From Vicia villosa (Eukaryota; Streptophyta; Magnoliopsida; Fabales; Fabaceae), in NCBI RefSeq assembly GCF_029867415.1, contig NC_081186.1, positions 19,871,338 to 19,935,337 on the forward strand: a stretch of 64,000 bases of DNA, given 5' to 3'. The translations under genes and the position numbers were made by a program. Below the pieces are notes generated by a model. That model made no database searches, was not told where the DNA came from, and saw nothing but the letters and a program-made list of their open reading frames with translations. The first letter of the stretch is position 1; each line of letters starts with the position of its first letter. Of this stretch, positions 1 through 10,080 are shown one piece after another.

Positions 1-1054
1 ACCGAGAGTTGGAAAATTTCTGGGGTAAGATTACTGGAAACGATAATCCTGAAGAGCATGAGTTTCACTCAGAGAACATCCATAACCCTGCTTTCAGATA
101 CCTGCATAAGATTATCTCTCACTACATTTTCGGTAAACCAGAGAATGTCACTGAAGTTTCCAGAGAAGAACTGTTCATCATGTTCTGCACTTCTCAGAAT
201 CGTCCGGTCAATGCTATTACATTTATGCTAGAAAACTTCGAGCGCATCACGCAAGACGAAGTTTCACCTATTATGATCGGCGGATTCGTCACTATGATTG
301 CAAATGCTATAGGACTGAGACAACCACTGCTTGGATTGACACCGATGGTCTCCCTATCGCTATGGACATTCAGTTCTGCTTTAATAGAGGTATCATTGGA
401 AACCTTGGTCCTGATCAGTTTGAGCTACTTATTGATAACAAAGTACTGGATCAGTTCACCTTACCGAATCCGAGGACGAGTGTGCACAACCCTGCTAATT
501 GGCTTTACTTTGGTCAGATTCCTGATAGAGAGTCATCTCCTGAAACCCCACAAGCCTATGAACATTTTGATGATGACATGCATGTATCGGAATTGGAACC
601 TGAACCTGACACTCCTCCCGGATACTTTGACATGAATCCTCCCGAGGGCGAGCCCGTGCCTGAGTATGAACCTATGCCCGAGGATGAACCTGTGCCCGAA
701 TATGAGCCTATGCCTGAAGATGAACCCGTTCCTGAGTATGAGCCTGAGACTCCTACTGGTTCACAAGAAGATCAATCTGAAGATATGACCGATGTCGAGC
801 CTGAACAACAACATCATGCTGCATCCGCTGAATCAGTGGCCCCGAGAAATGCTCCTCCAAGGATCGAGCATGCTTATCATCCGATCACACATGGCCAAGC
901 TATAGATGCACTACAACATGAATTCCAGCATATGCGCGACGAGATACACACTCTACAAATGCACTTCTTCAATTTCATCGACACCGTTAATGCTCAATTC
1001 GACGAAGTCTTCAAGCACATTTATTCTAATGTGCAAAACAACAGAAGTGGCTAG
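1..1054 (+). pseudogene. Athila-type 3' ORF, copy A (5' end outside window, frameshifted)
   Basis: The reading frame enters from the left edge and continues to about position 330. It then shifts to the frame that runs from about 329 to the stop at 1052-1054, so the copy is broken by a frameshift. The N-terminal part (HNPAFRYLHKIISHYIFG, then a segment with FMLENFERI and GGFVTMIANAIGL) aligns by eye with the downstream ORF at 1881-3242 (IQNPAIRYFQRVLGN, FMLQHIQG, GGIITTLAYALGL), so the two are paralogues. The second part holds an acidic proline-rich repeat (units like EPVPEYEPMPED, about 640-750) and a coiled-coil-like C-terminus. The family resembles the plant ATHILA ORF-1 / plant transposon protein group; that is from memory, not a search. 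Its biochemical role is unknown to me. Position just upstream of a 3' LTR is where some Athila elements carry an env-like ORF. Confidence 0.6.
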
Positions 1055-1880
1055 ATGTTGACTTTTAGAATATTAGATTTTTATTTTTAGTTTTAGTTAT
1101 TTCTTATTTCTAGTTTAGAGTTTACTTTTATGCATTTTACATTCTGCTGCTATTAACACTTAGTACCCAATTTTAATTCGAAATGCAATATTTTATTCAT
1201 CACTGCTACTGTGTTTTATCTATTCTGCTATTGACTTCTATATATTCATGAATGCATATAATATACTCGGTCTGGTCACTAACATTTTGCTGTTTATAGT
1301 AATAAACCATGTCACTGTTCTGTACTGTTCATCATGTTTTATTGTACCTGTCAGAACGTGACCACCAAAGTGCATGCAAGGCAGGCATTTTCCCTAGGCT
1401 AGGAGACGTCCGTCTCCACCTCTGTGGGACCACCTATCTGCATGCAAAGGACAGGAGACGTCCGTCTCCATACTCTGTCCCCCAGCAATCTGCACACCTG
1501 AGACGCGCGTCTCCCAAGGGTGTGTGGCAGCTGCTATTTTCCCTTGACCACACAGACCACTATAACTCCCATTTTGAATTTTGAATTTTGAATTTCAAAA
1601 TTCATCATTCAATATTATTTCTCTTCCCCATTATTTCTTCCATTTAAACACCATAAACCACATTCATCCCTCCATCATCACCTCCATAACTCTACATCAT
1701 TTCCCATTCTTCCATCCATTCAAACTTCAAACACCACCATAAATCCCTTTTTAATTCTATCTTTAATCCACCACTTCCAAACCTCACTATAAATTCATAC
1801 CACCACCATTCTTTATCTTCACAACCTCCAAACCATTTTCTACTCTTCTATTCTCCACACTCTTTTCTCCCAAACACACT
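1055..1880 (+). other. Non-coding leader between the two Athila-type ORFs, with GGAGACG palindromes
   Basis: No credible coding region. It contains three palindromes of the form (G)GAGACG-NN-CGTCTC(C) at 1402-1417, 1454-1469 and 1500-1513. The same module sits in the LTR U3 at 4607-4758. A short perfect inverted repeat of GAATTTTGAAT type lies near 1572-1602. A CT/CA-rich pyrimidine leader at about 1600-1880 runs directly into the ATG at 1881. It looks like an internal promoter plus 5' UTR for the next ORF, or the relic of an LTR U3. Which of these is inference. Confidence 0.4.
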
Positions 1881-3242
1881 ATGCCTCCGTGTTCAATCAT
1901 CCGAAGTGTGCGCCCTGAGAGACCACCTCCCGACCTTTCACAAATTATTTTTCGAGAGGAAAACAACGATGCTCAACGAACCAAATATCTTGCTTTCTAT
2001 GAACGTTCAGTTGTCCCCACGAAATTCGTGAACACTGAGTGTCTAGAAACTTTGGGTCTAATAGATGGTGTCACCCGTTTACTCACAAAATCTAGCCTAC
2101 ACCACCTCTGTACCGAACCCGTACCCACTTATGAGCTGCTCGTCTTAGAGTTCTTAAGCTCTTTCAACTACGACAGTCCTTCTGATCAACCACTCTTAAC
2201 CGGCAACATCCAATTTCGGATGTTTAACCGTGAATATAACTTAGATCGAGAAGAAGTTGCTACGTACTTGCATTTTTCTAATGCACCAAATGCTCATCGC
2301 ACCATTTTCGAAGAACTCCATGGCCGACCTTGAGAGCAACTCGCTTTTGAATTATGGTTTAATCTGACTGGCGAAAATGCTACCGATTGGAGGAATCTTC
2401 ACGCTTCTCACATTCAAAATCCCGCTATACGTTATTTTCAACGTGTTTTGGGTAACACTATTTTTGCAAGATCCAACAACCACAAGGTAAACCAAAATGA
2501 GTTATTTTTCCTTTTTTGTGCGCTAAATAATATCCGCATCAATGCCGCACCATTTATGCTCCAACACATCCAAGGATGCATCAACGCTCCCACTACAAAC
2601 CCATTCTATTTTGGTGGAATTATTACCACATTGGCATATGCCTTAGGTCTCGCTGACGACCTCATCTCCCTTTCCCATCACATGATGCCTGCTCAGTCCC
2701 TCGATCTCACTTACTGCCGTGACTCTCACATGGTGTCACCCTATCATGATGGCCGTTACACTCTGGTCGTCAACAAAGTTCTAATTCCAAATGTCATACT
2801 GCCATGCCCCGAGCAAATCAACATCCGTTATATTCAGCGTTGGAGGCTTATTAATGAAGATCCTCAAGAAAACCAACCCGAACATCCTAATGAGTCGGTG
2901 GATGAAATGGAACAAGAGTTCAACCAAGCAGATGCTGATTTCAACCAACCTCCTCAAAATAATCCTCCGCCAATTACTCTCGATGCCATGTATGCTGCAA
3001 TTCAACGCCAAGACCAACTTTTTCAAGCTATGCAGACAAATCAAGACGAAACATTAAGGCTAATTCGAGAAATGCAACAAGAGCACTGTGACTATGCTAT
3101 TAGGACCGAAGGCCACTACACAGAAATTGCTACACAATTGAATGATCTCAACCTTCGTGCAAATGGCTCTCCTACTAATAGACGTCGACGTGTTCGCACA
3201 AGAGGCGCAAGCAGTTCTCGCAACCGCAACAACAAGGAGTAG
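1881..3242 (+). pseudogene. Athila-type 3' ORF, copy B (one in-frame stop)
   Basis: The ATG at 1881 opens a frame of 453 codons interrupted only by a TGA at 2331-2333. Reading resumes in the same frame and ends at 3242, so one point mutation appears to be the sole break. The protein begins MPPCSIIRSVRPERPPPD, has a central domain with IQNPAIRYFQRVLGN and GGIITTLAYALGL shared with copy A, a Q/E/N-rich acidic stretch, a predicted coiled coil (repeated Q/E heptads) and a basic C-terminal tail (RRRRVRTRG) that could bind nucleic acid or act as a nuclear signal. The family assignment to ATHILA ORF-1-like transposon proteins is by recall. No protease, RT or integrase motif is present. The sequence just after the stop carries an internal purine tract (AAGTTTGGGGGAG, near 3273-3286). 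Confidence 0.65.
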
Positions 3243-4240
3243 TTCCTATGCATTGAGGACACTACATCATTTAAGTTTGGGGGAGTCGTATTACTCGCTT
3301 TAGTATTATTTTTCTTTTATTTCCTTTCCTTGTAACGTTTCTTTTCAAATTCAATAAAGCATATTTATGAAATTTTAAGTCTTATACGCATATTCCTGTG
3401 TCTATTATAACTTTTCTATTTTCTTGAGCCATGACAATTTTTTTTTATTCCAAACGATAAACGCATAACCCCGCATGTTCGAGAGGTACGAAGCTACTTA
3501 CTTAATACATAGAAACCAGAGTAAAGATTCGAGACAATACCCTTATCGTCCCGACACTCTAAAACCCCCAAGTATGCTTAACCGATTTGAATACCCTTTA
3601 TACCGAAACCATTGACTTTAATTTTGAAGTAACCCTTATTAGTTTATTCTAGCAGTCGGCTCCGTCTTAGACACCAACTATGCAAAGAGTCGATGAATAT
3701 AAGTGTATGATCCATATAATTATTATTATATGCTTAATTGCCAATAGAAATGTACCTACTAAGTAAGGTGATCCTCACACGATCACTTAACCTAACGGTT
3801 ACAAATCTCAAATGTTAAAAACTCATTGTGGATTGGTTCAGAAGTTACCTGGTACTGAACTTGGTAGAAAGGACTATGGTTCGATTCCCCACAATCCACA
3901 AATGAGCGCTAAGGAGTATACCACATAAATGTGCCAGAACTCCGTAAAAAGGATCATAGTCACTAACCAGCTACTCTGCTATGTGCGTGTCAAGATAATG
4001 GGCTTAATGTGATTGCACGCGAATGAAACGGGTAAAACAAGATGATAAGTCAAGGTCGAGCTATGATAGCATGATTCGGATTGATATGCACGCTGGGAGT
4101 TGTCTAGTGTCGCTACTGTAAGTTTATTGCTAAGATTCATCTTATAAGTTTCCAACGAAAACACTCTGTGGCTGAGTACGACCCGAACGACATGGCGGAC
4201 ATGCATTTCATTTCGCTGTCCTCCCATTTTTATCTTATTA
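3243..4240 (+). other. 3' untranslated part of the Athila-type element
   Basis: About 1 kb between the last ORF and the polypurine tract with no supported coding sequence. It holds an internal purine-rich tract near 3273-3286 resembling the terminal PPT, and the tRNA-like segment listed separately. The remainder is unremarkable by eye. Confidence 0.5.
3826..3901 (+). other. tRNA-like segment with pol III A and B boxes
   Basis: TGGTTCAGAAG at 3834-3844 fits the A-box consensus TRGYNNARNNG at every fixed position. GGTTCGATTCC at 3878-3888 fits the B-box consensus GGTTCGANNCC. They are separated as in a tRNA gene. The ends pair over 10 bp (TTGTGGATTG 3826-3835 with CAATCCACAA 3892-3901). The T-stem and acceptor register do not form a proper cloverleaf, so it is not called as a tRNA gene. 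It may be a decayed tRNA or SINE head, or a tRNA mimic. Confidence 0.4.
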
Positions 4241-4280
4241 TTTGCTTGAGGACAAGCAAAGGTTCAAGTCTGGGGGAGTT
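4241..4280 (+). promoter_or_regulatory. Athila-type polypurine tract with upstream hairpin
   Basis: A purine-rich tract ending TCTGGGGGAGTT (4269-4280) directly precedes the LTR start TGATAAC at 4281, the position of a plus-strand primer for reverse transcription. An 8-bp hairpin (TTTGCTTG 4241-4248 with CAAGCAAA 4253-4260, loop AGGA) lies just upstream. A comparable hairpin with different stem letters occurs in the non-autonomous Athila-type element at 22178-22191. Confidence 0.75.
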
Positions 4281-4606
4281 TGATAACACAATTTTATATC
4301 ATATATTTAGCTTAAAATTCATAAGTATTATTAGCATTTTCTTTTAATTATATTGTTTTATTATGATATTATGCGAGTATTTGCGATGTTTCAGGTTTTG
4401 AGTTCATATTGAGACTATTTGTGAAAAGAAGAAGAAATGGAGCAAAACTCATTATTATTTATTCTTAAAAGATGAAAGAGAGGTGTTGAAGTAATAAAAG
4501 GGTGCAAAAGAAGACCCAATTATGCAAAGATGCAAGCCCAACCCACGAAGGAGCTAGACATGATCACTTGCACGTGGCCCACATTGAAGAAGACCAAGTA
4601 AAGTGT

Positions 4607-4758
4607 GGAGACGTCCGTCTCCCACTCCACTTCCACGTCCACGCCACGTCACGAAAGGGAGACGCCCGTCTCCAACTGCTCCTAAAAATCCTCCACTTGA
4701 GACGCACGTCTCAAGTCTGCTGTCTTGGTCTCCCCAAAAAGTGGAGACGTGCGTCTCC
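4607..4758. repeat. GGAGACG-NN-CGTCTCC palindrome cluster in Athila U3
   Basis: Four palindromes lie at 4607-4622 (centre TC), 4658-4673 (CC), 4696-4715 (CA) and 4743-4758 (TG). The third reads CTTGAGACG/CGTCTCAAG, so the outer GG/CC pair is replaced by TT/AA in both arms. The centres vary while the arms stay complementary. Confidence 0.85.
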
Positions 4759-5361
4759 GAGTCCCAAGTCAAGAAGTCCCTATTTTCAAGGAACGTATTT
4801 GCAGAACCTCACCTATAAAAGGAGGCCGATACTTTGGTTCTCCAGGTCCGAAGTTTTGCTAACGAAGTGCTGCCAAATTCATTTCTCAAGCATTTTATTT
4901 CTCTCCGCATTTTATTCATTTGCTTTCTTTTTCTCATAACAATTTCTACACCGGAAATTGTTGTGAACCTTTTATAGATCTAACCTTACGTTAGATTTAG
5001 TTTTATTTTCCTTGCCTTTAAACTTTACGCCTAATAATTTCTGAAGAACGATCCAGCCGATCTGTGGCGGAAGTTCGAGTACTCCAAGATCCAGATTTAT
5101 TTCATATTTATTTTATTCAGGTTATTTATTGATTGCCTTTATATTATTTAATTGCATGATATATTTTATGCCTTTTAATATGCCATTCATTATAAACCGA
5201 ACAAATTTATGCATGTTTAACCATATCAATATGTCTGGCTAATTAATTAAGATATCGGTATGTAAAGTAAGTTAACCGTGGGATCCAAAATAAATTGGCT
5301 TAATTATGTTTTATTAAATATCACTTGTTTTTGGTTTTATGTCTAATTTAATTAATAAAGT

Positions 5362-5766
5362 CTTAAAATCAATAGAGCAGAGTTTGAGGTTTTAAGGCCG
5401 ACTAAGGTTAAAATCAATAGAGCGAAAGTTTGAGATTCTTAACTGGATAGTAGACATAGGACATTAGTTTTAAGGATGACGAAAGCGTATTAAAACTAAT
5501 TAGAAATTATTTACTTTCAAAAAGTGTTTTTAAACCCGACGCGGGATGGCGAAAGCGTACGTTCGGGAATACTAGCATGAACCGAGTCAACAGAGCGAGA
5601 GTTTGAGACTAGGGGATTTAAGTAGATAACGACTTCATAAAGCAAGCATTTTATTAACAATGTTATTTTCAAAAAGCTTTTCTAAATCTAATGGGATGGC
5701 GAGAGCGTACATTACGAGTTAGGATAGTAGTCTAAATCAACAGAGCGAGAGTTTGAGAGGAGGACT
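5362..5766. repeat. Hairpin array with constant loops and changing stems (Athila LTR)
   Basis: Two alternating core motifs recur. One reads like TCAACAGAGCGAGAGTTTGA. The other reads like GGATGGCGAAAGCGTAC and contains the stable mini-hairpin GCGAAAGC. Flanking arms pair in each case: CTTAAAA 5362/TTTTAAG 5390; GTTAA 5407/TTAAC 5439; ATTAGTTTTAA 5463/TTAAAACTAAT 5490; CCCGA 5535/TCGGG 5563; AGTC 5585/GACT 5607; TAATG 5689/CATTA 5710; AGTC 5729/GACT 5763. Arms differ from unit to unit but remain complementary. Confidence 0.75.
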
Positions 5767-6037
5767 TTTAATCAACAGAATTAATAAAGATCTTTAATCG
5801 AATGAATACAATAGCCAATGGACCTTCGGATCGCCTAAGTTAAACGAAATACATACTGATATCCGTTTATTATTATATTTCTTAGAATTCACAATTACTT
5901 TCCCTTTAGAAATAATCAAAATATTAGTAGCCTTAGCTTTACATAGTAACCTTAGATAACGGTAGATCGATTCATAGTCCCTGTGGATTCGATATCTTTT
6001 AAAACTACACGACACGACTGTGCACTTGCAGTTATCA

Positions 6038-6262
6038 GATTTATAGACACGTAAAGTCGCGATCAATGAGGGGTGCTTAAAACCTTCCCCTTGTATAATC
6101 AACACCCATACCTAAGATATCATTTTGTTTTTAAAAAAAACTTTGGGTTTTCTTTGTTCTTTTCCCTTTTCCTTTATAAACAATAAAGCGCGGTGGCGAC
6201 TTTCACTAAAATAATGAGTCGAGTCAATCCAATGGCTTTGATCTCAGATTTTCCCCGCTACA
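6038..6262 (+). mobile_element. 3' end of a Tat/Ogre-type LTR (plus orientation)
   Basis: The segment ends CAGATTTTCCCCGCTACA at 6262. It is the reverse complement of the LTR start seen at 8906, 39875, 44688 and 52118. It begins flush with the Athila LTR end at 6037, so the Athila element probably inserted into this older Tat LTR, whose other half lies outside the window. Confidence 0.7.
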
Positions 6263-8124
6263 TACATATGAAGTTGGAAATTGAAAGGTGTTTTGGAGCA
6301 CTTCCAGAAAGGATGTGATGACCTGGGAAGCTTCCTTGGACCTTAGAGATGCTAATTGAATGCTCACTTCACCTTGAACTACTCTGGATTGTTCTACCCG
6401 AATCCACTTGCAAATGGAAAAAGTTGAAAATGGGGAATGGTGTTCAAGGTGTTACAGACCTAATGTTAAGGCTTGAATAATTTTTATGAAGTGTATGGAA
6501 GGTGTTTGGATGTTTGTTTGACACCGAAAATACTTGGTACTAAAAAATGCTAAGCTTATGCAAAGATGGTAATTTGAAGTTTTAAGTGAGAGGGTGACTT
6601 TGTGAATTTTTATGTGTTTGATTCAAGAGGCAAAGGCCTCTATTTATAGGAATAATTTGGGATTTGTGGAGGAACAAATATGATCAAATGGTTGCTTCAA
6701 ACTCAAGTTGTATAACTTTGCTTATTTGTGAAGAAATGAGAAAGTTATGGTTCCCATGGTGAAGTAAAAACTTTAAACATGAGTTAGGGTGGTTGTTCTG
6801 CACATTAGGGAGTTGCTAGTTGGGTTTGTGTTGCTTTTGATGCAGATCAAATAATGTGGAGGCTCAAAGTAATAATTGTTGGTGAAGTCACTTTCCCAAA
6901 ATGGAAGTCATGGCTTTATGCTTGAAATGGAATTATTCAATGGTTAATGGCCATAACACTTGGACCATAGCCCAAAGAGTGTGTAATCCTCTTATTAAAG
7001 GGAGATTCGCAAGCAAGAAGGTCTGTAATCACAGATTTGGTAGGTTTGGTTCATGGTTGTAACTTGATTCTCCATGAAAAATGACTTGTAATTCAAGAAT
7101 GGGAGCCCAACTTCATCCCTTCGAAACTCCTAGCTCACAAATACATGGAGGAGTTCTAGTACATTTTAAAAAGCCCTAAAAATCCTCTACAACTTTCATG
7201 TTTGATGTTTTCTCAAAAGATCATGATGAAAAGTGGCCTCAAAGTCACTTACTTTTAAGGTTTAAAAGTGTCTTGAAATTTTTCTAAGTGTGGGAGAAAA
7301 AGTGGGCAACTTCATGGCTCCATAACTTAAAGTCCATTCACTTATGGAAAAATTCTCACAGTGACAAAGTTTTAGATCTTGACTTTTTCTTTTAATGAGG
7401 CTCTGGAGCACAACATTTGGCCAAGTATTGAAGAAGTTATGACCATTCAAAGTTGAGTAAAAAACATGTATTTCTTCATGAAAAAGTCAAAACCCAAATT
7501 GTGGACTTTTGATTCCTTGATTGATTTTCTTGATTTTTATTGATCAAACGACTTCAATAATCACATATTCATGATTTTGATCTTCAAAAGTCCATGGTTG
7601 ACCAAATTCCTCAAAAGTCAAAGGTGATCTTAAATAGTTGACTTTTTCCAACTGAATTAATTTCTTCTATGTATCAATGGAGTCAAGATCTTCTAGCCAA
7701 ATGGATGTTATGAGTGGATTACAATGAGGCATTGGAGATCGTTGAATCATGATTTGAGCCGTGGTACTATGCTTTGACCAAAAGTCAACTTCCTTAGAGA
7801 ATTAGGTCAAAAACCCTAATTGTGTATCAGATGAATTTGAAAGTTGTTGATCTTGAATTGAACCGCACCTGGGCTTGGATATTGATAGGGGAATCACTTG
7901 AGCATATGAGAATGCTTGAGCTTCTTTGCGAGCCTCAAAACCCTAATTTTCCTTGAGCTCCTTGATGAGTCACCTACCTTGGAAAACAAGTAACAAGCAA
8001 ACACAATTTTTTTGGTATATTTTTGGTTAGTAAATGATGCATGAATGATGATAATGATGATCACACTCTTGTTGCTTAATGAAAAATGAGGTGAGATCTC
8101 AGGGTAAAAAATTGGGGTGCAATA
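6263..8124 (-). mobile_element. Tat/Ogre-type LTR fragment (minus orientation)
   Basis: The right end reads AAATTGGGGTGCAATA then GCTG, matching the LTR-end and PPT-side junction at 59240-59255, so this is the 5' terminal part of a minus-strand LTR. A TATA box on the minus strand (plus-strand TATTTATA 6641-6648) lies in the context CTCTATTTATAG shared with the LTR at 44688-47968. No coding sequence is supported. Confidence 0.5.
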
Positions 8125-8126
8125 GC

Positions 8127-8905
8127 TGTAACAACCGGATTTTCATTCCCGTATTTATTTATTAAGTATTTATTTTATTAATTACTATTTGTGTGATAAT
8201 TAATTATTTGGTGTATTTTGTGATTATTTGAATATGGGTGGTATTTAAATGATTAAGTAGATGTGTGAAGATTAGTAATTACCTAGTAATGGGCCTAATT
8301 AATTAGAATGTGGAATTAGGTGGTTTAAGCCCAACAAGAATAAAGATAGTAAGAGGGGTTATGTGAGAAAACCAAAGTTAGAAGAGAAAAGAAGAAAGAA
8401 AAGAGGCTAGAGAAAGAGAAGATAAGAAAGAAGAGAAAGAATGGAGAAATTAAAGGGAACTAGAAGAAGGATTGTGAACCTAATGTAAGGGGGATAATCC
8501 TTATTATTGTGGATTTATATATGCTATGGGTAGTAGTATGCTAGGTTGTTCAATCTCTTCATTTCCTCATAATTTCAATTGTTAGGGTTTGTGTTGATTT
8601 CATGAAATTGTGTGATTAAACCATGATTTTGTTGTTATGATTGATAACCCATGGTAGAAACATGTTTAGGAACCCTTATGTATGTGTTTGATGGCTGTTT
8701 CGTGAGTTTTTGCTTGAATGAAACGTTTTTCCGAAGTGATGTCAAAAAAGGGTTTTTCCCAAAATCGCACAGGACGCGCTGCGAAGGCCTGACCGTATCA
8801 TGTATAACATGCTGACTTGGTTCGCGCCGCGAAGAACAGGATGCGTCGCGACCTATTATGGAATTTTGAAATTTTGATTCTTGACTTGGGATCCTACATG
8901 CTTAT
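8127..8905 (+). mobile_element. Possible gypsy-type LTR start, interrupted
   Basis: It begins TGTAACAACCGG directly after the truncated Tat LTR, in the style of a chromovirus LTR start. It contains GC-rich partial palindromes (for example TTCGCGCCGCGAA near 8820) in otherwise AT-rich DNA, and is cut at 8906 by another Tat LTR piece. No matching end was identified. Confidence 0.3.
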
Positions 8906-9734
8906 TGTAGCGGGGAAAATCTGAGAACGAAGCCATTAATTGACTCGACTCAATATTTCAGTGAAAGTCGCCACCGCACTTTATTATTTCCAAAAGAAAA
9001 GGGAAAAGAACGAAGAAAACCCAAAGTTTAAAACAAGAAAGAGATCTTAGGTACGAGTGTTGATTATACAAGGGGAAGGTTTTAAGCACCCATCATATCT
9101 GTGGTACTCCACAGGAACCTTTTTGAAAATTTGTGTCGTGTGTGCTAAAAAAAGGGGGTTTGTTTTATTTTTAAAATAAGCTCGGCAAAGCATTAAGCTT
9201 TGTGCCTACATACCTCCTCGGTGCAATGGAGAAGTCAGAGCTAATGTAGTTCCGCTTAAAGGGAAAACAATTTTTAAAAGGAATAAACACTTTATCGTCG
9301 TCGGAGAGAATACTCAACCATTGATCTTGAGCATGAGAACAAATGAGTTATTTGCATCGCAAATGAAGAAGGGCTCCAAATCGGATGGAAATCAACAAGT
9401 ATGCCACTAGCTCTCTCACGCGAAAAAGATCTCATTATATCAATCAATTTCAAAATCATGGGGCATCGCAACTCATTACAACAATTAATCATGTCTAAAC
9501 TTTTGAAGAAAAAGCCACTAAGGGCAAATGATATTTTTAAAGAAAAAGGTTTTTAAAAGAGATTACAAACATAAGAAGATTTTGGAAAAAGGGAGAAGAT
9601 TTTGAATATCTAAGAAGGGGAGGAGATGAAGAGGCTATCTTAGTGCATAAAATAAAAGCTAAGGAAAGAAACGGTCTAACCGAAATAAGAAGCCAACACT
9701 TGACATTATGAGTCAAGGTAAATTTCCCATTTAT
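8906..9734 (-). mobile_element. Tat/Ogre-type LTR fragment (truncated)
   Basis: It starts TGTAGCGGGGAAAATCTGAG and tracks the LTRs at 39875, 44688 and 52118 with visible divergence for about 830 bp, up to CCAACACTTGACATTA. It then breaks into a SIRE-like LTR piece. More mutations than in the three downstream copies suggest an older insertion. Confidence 0.75.
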
Positions 9735-10080
9735 TGTTAGAAAAAATCACCCGAGGTAGGTGGACTGAAGGTAGCCTTATTCAAAAGGTGAACCAGGATA
9801 AAAATAAACGTCTCTTTTACTTTCTGCATAATTCAATTAACTCAGAACATTCACACAGAATATCCTTAGAACTGTACTGAGACAAGTCAGAAGTTCTGAT
9901 GATATAAAGAAGTTAAACTGAATATCTCGTTGGTTATGCAACTCCATTCCAAGCATGCTTCCGCAACATTAAAAGCATATCCAGAAGATGAGATACTAAG
10001 AGAAAGAAAATAATTTAAAGAAAGAGAGATAAAGAACACAATTCTATCCCCCCTTTCTTGTGTTTTTCTCCACCTTCACA
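9735..10080 (+). mobile_element. SIRE-like copia LTR fragment (3' part)
   Basis: It contains GTGGACTGAAGGTAGCC followed by AACCAGGATAAAAATAA, which matches the U5 region of the SIRE-like LTR at 18200-18245, including the CCTT/AAGG hairpin (9775-9778 with 9785-9788). It ends CTTGTGTTTTTCTCCACC, like that LTR's end. The left boundary is approximate. Confidence 0.55.

Larger units (their letters stand above)
4281..6037 (+). mobile_element. Athila-type LTR (3' LTR, complete)
   Basis: The LTR starts TGATAA at 4281 and ends TTATCA at 6037, an inverted terminal hexamer, with a length of 1757 bp. It follows a polypurine tract, so it is the 3' LTR of the element whose ORFs lie at 1-3242. A TATA box (TATAAAA 4814-4820) marks the probable U3/R promoter. 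U3 carries four GGAGACG-type palindromes (4607-4758). The downstream part carries the hairpin array at 5362-5766. The terminal TGCACTTGCAGTTATCA is typical of legume Athila LTR ends (recalled). gag-pol and the 5' LTR are not in the window. Confidence 0.85.

Noticed and set aside
3826..3901. Functional tRNA gene
   Set aside because: A and B boxes match, but the acceptor and T stems do not pair in tRNA register and no anticodon arm is clear.
3979..4227. Minus-strand 82-residue frame in the Athila 3' region
   Set aside because: No domain, antisense to the element and within the untranslated region.
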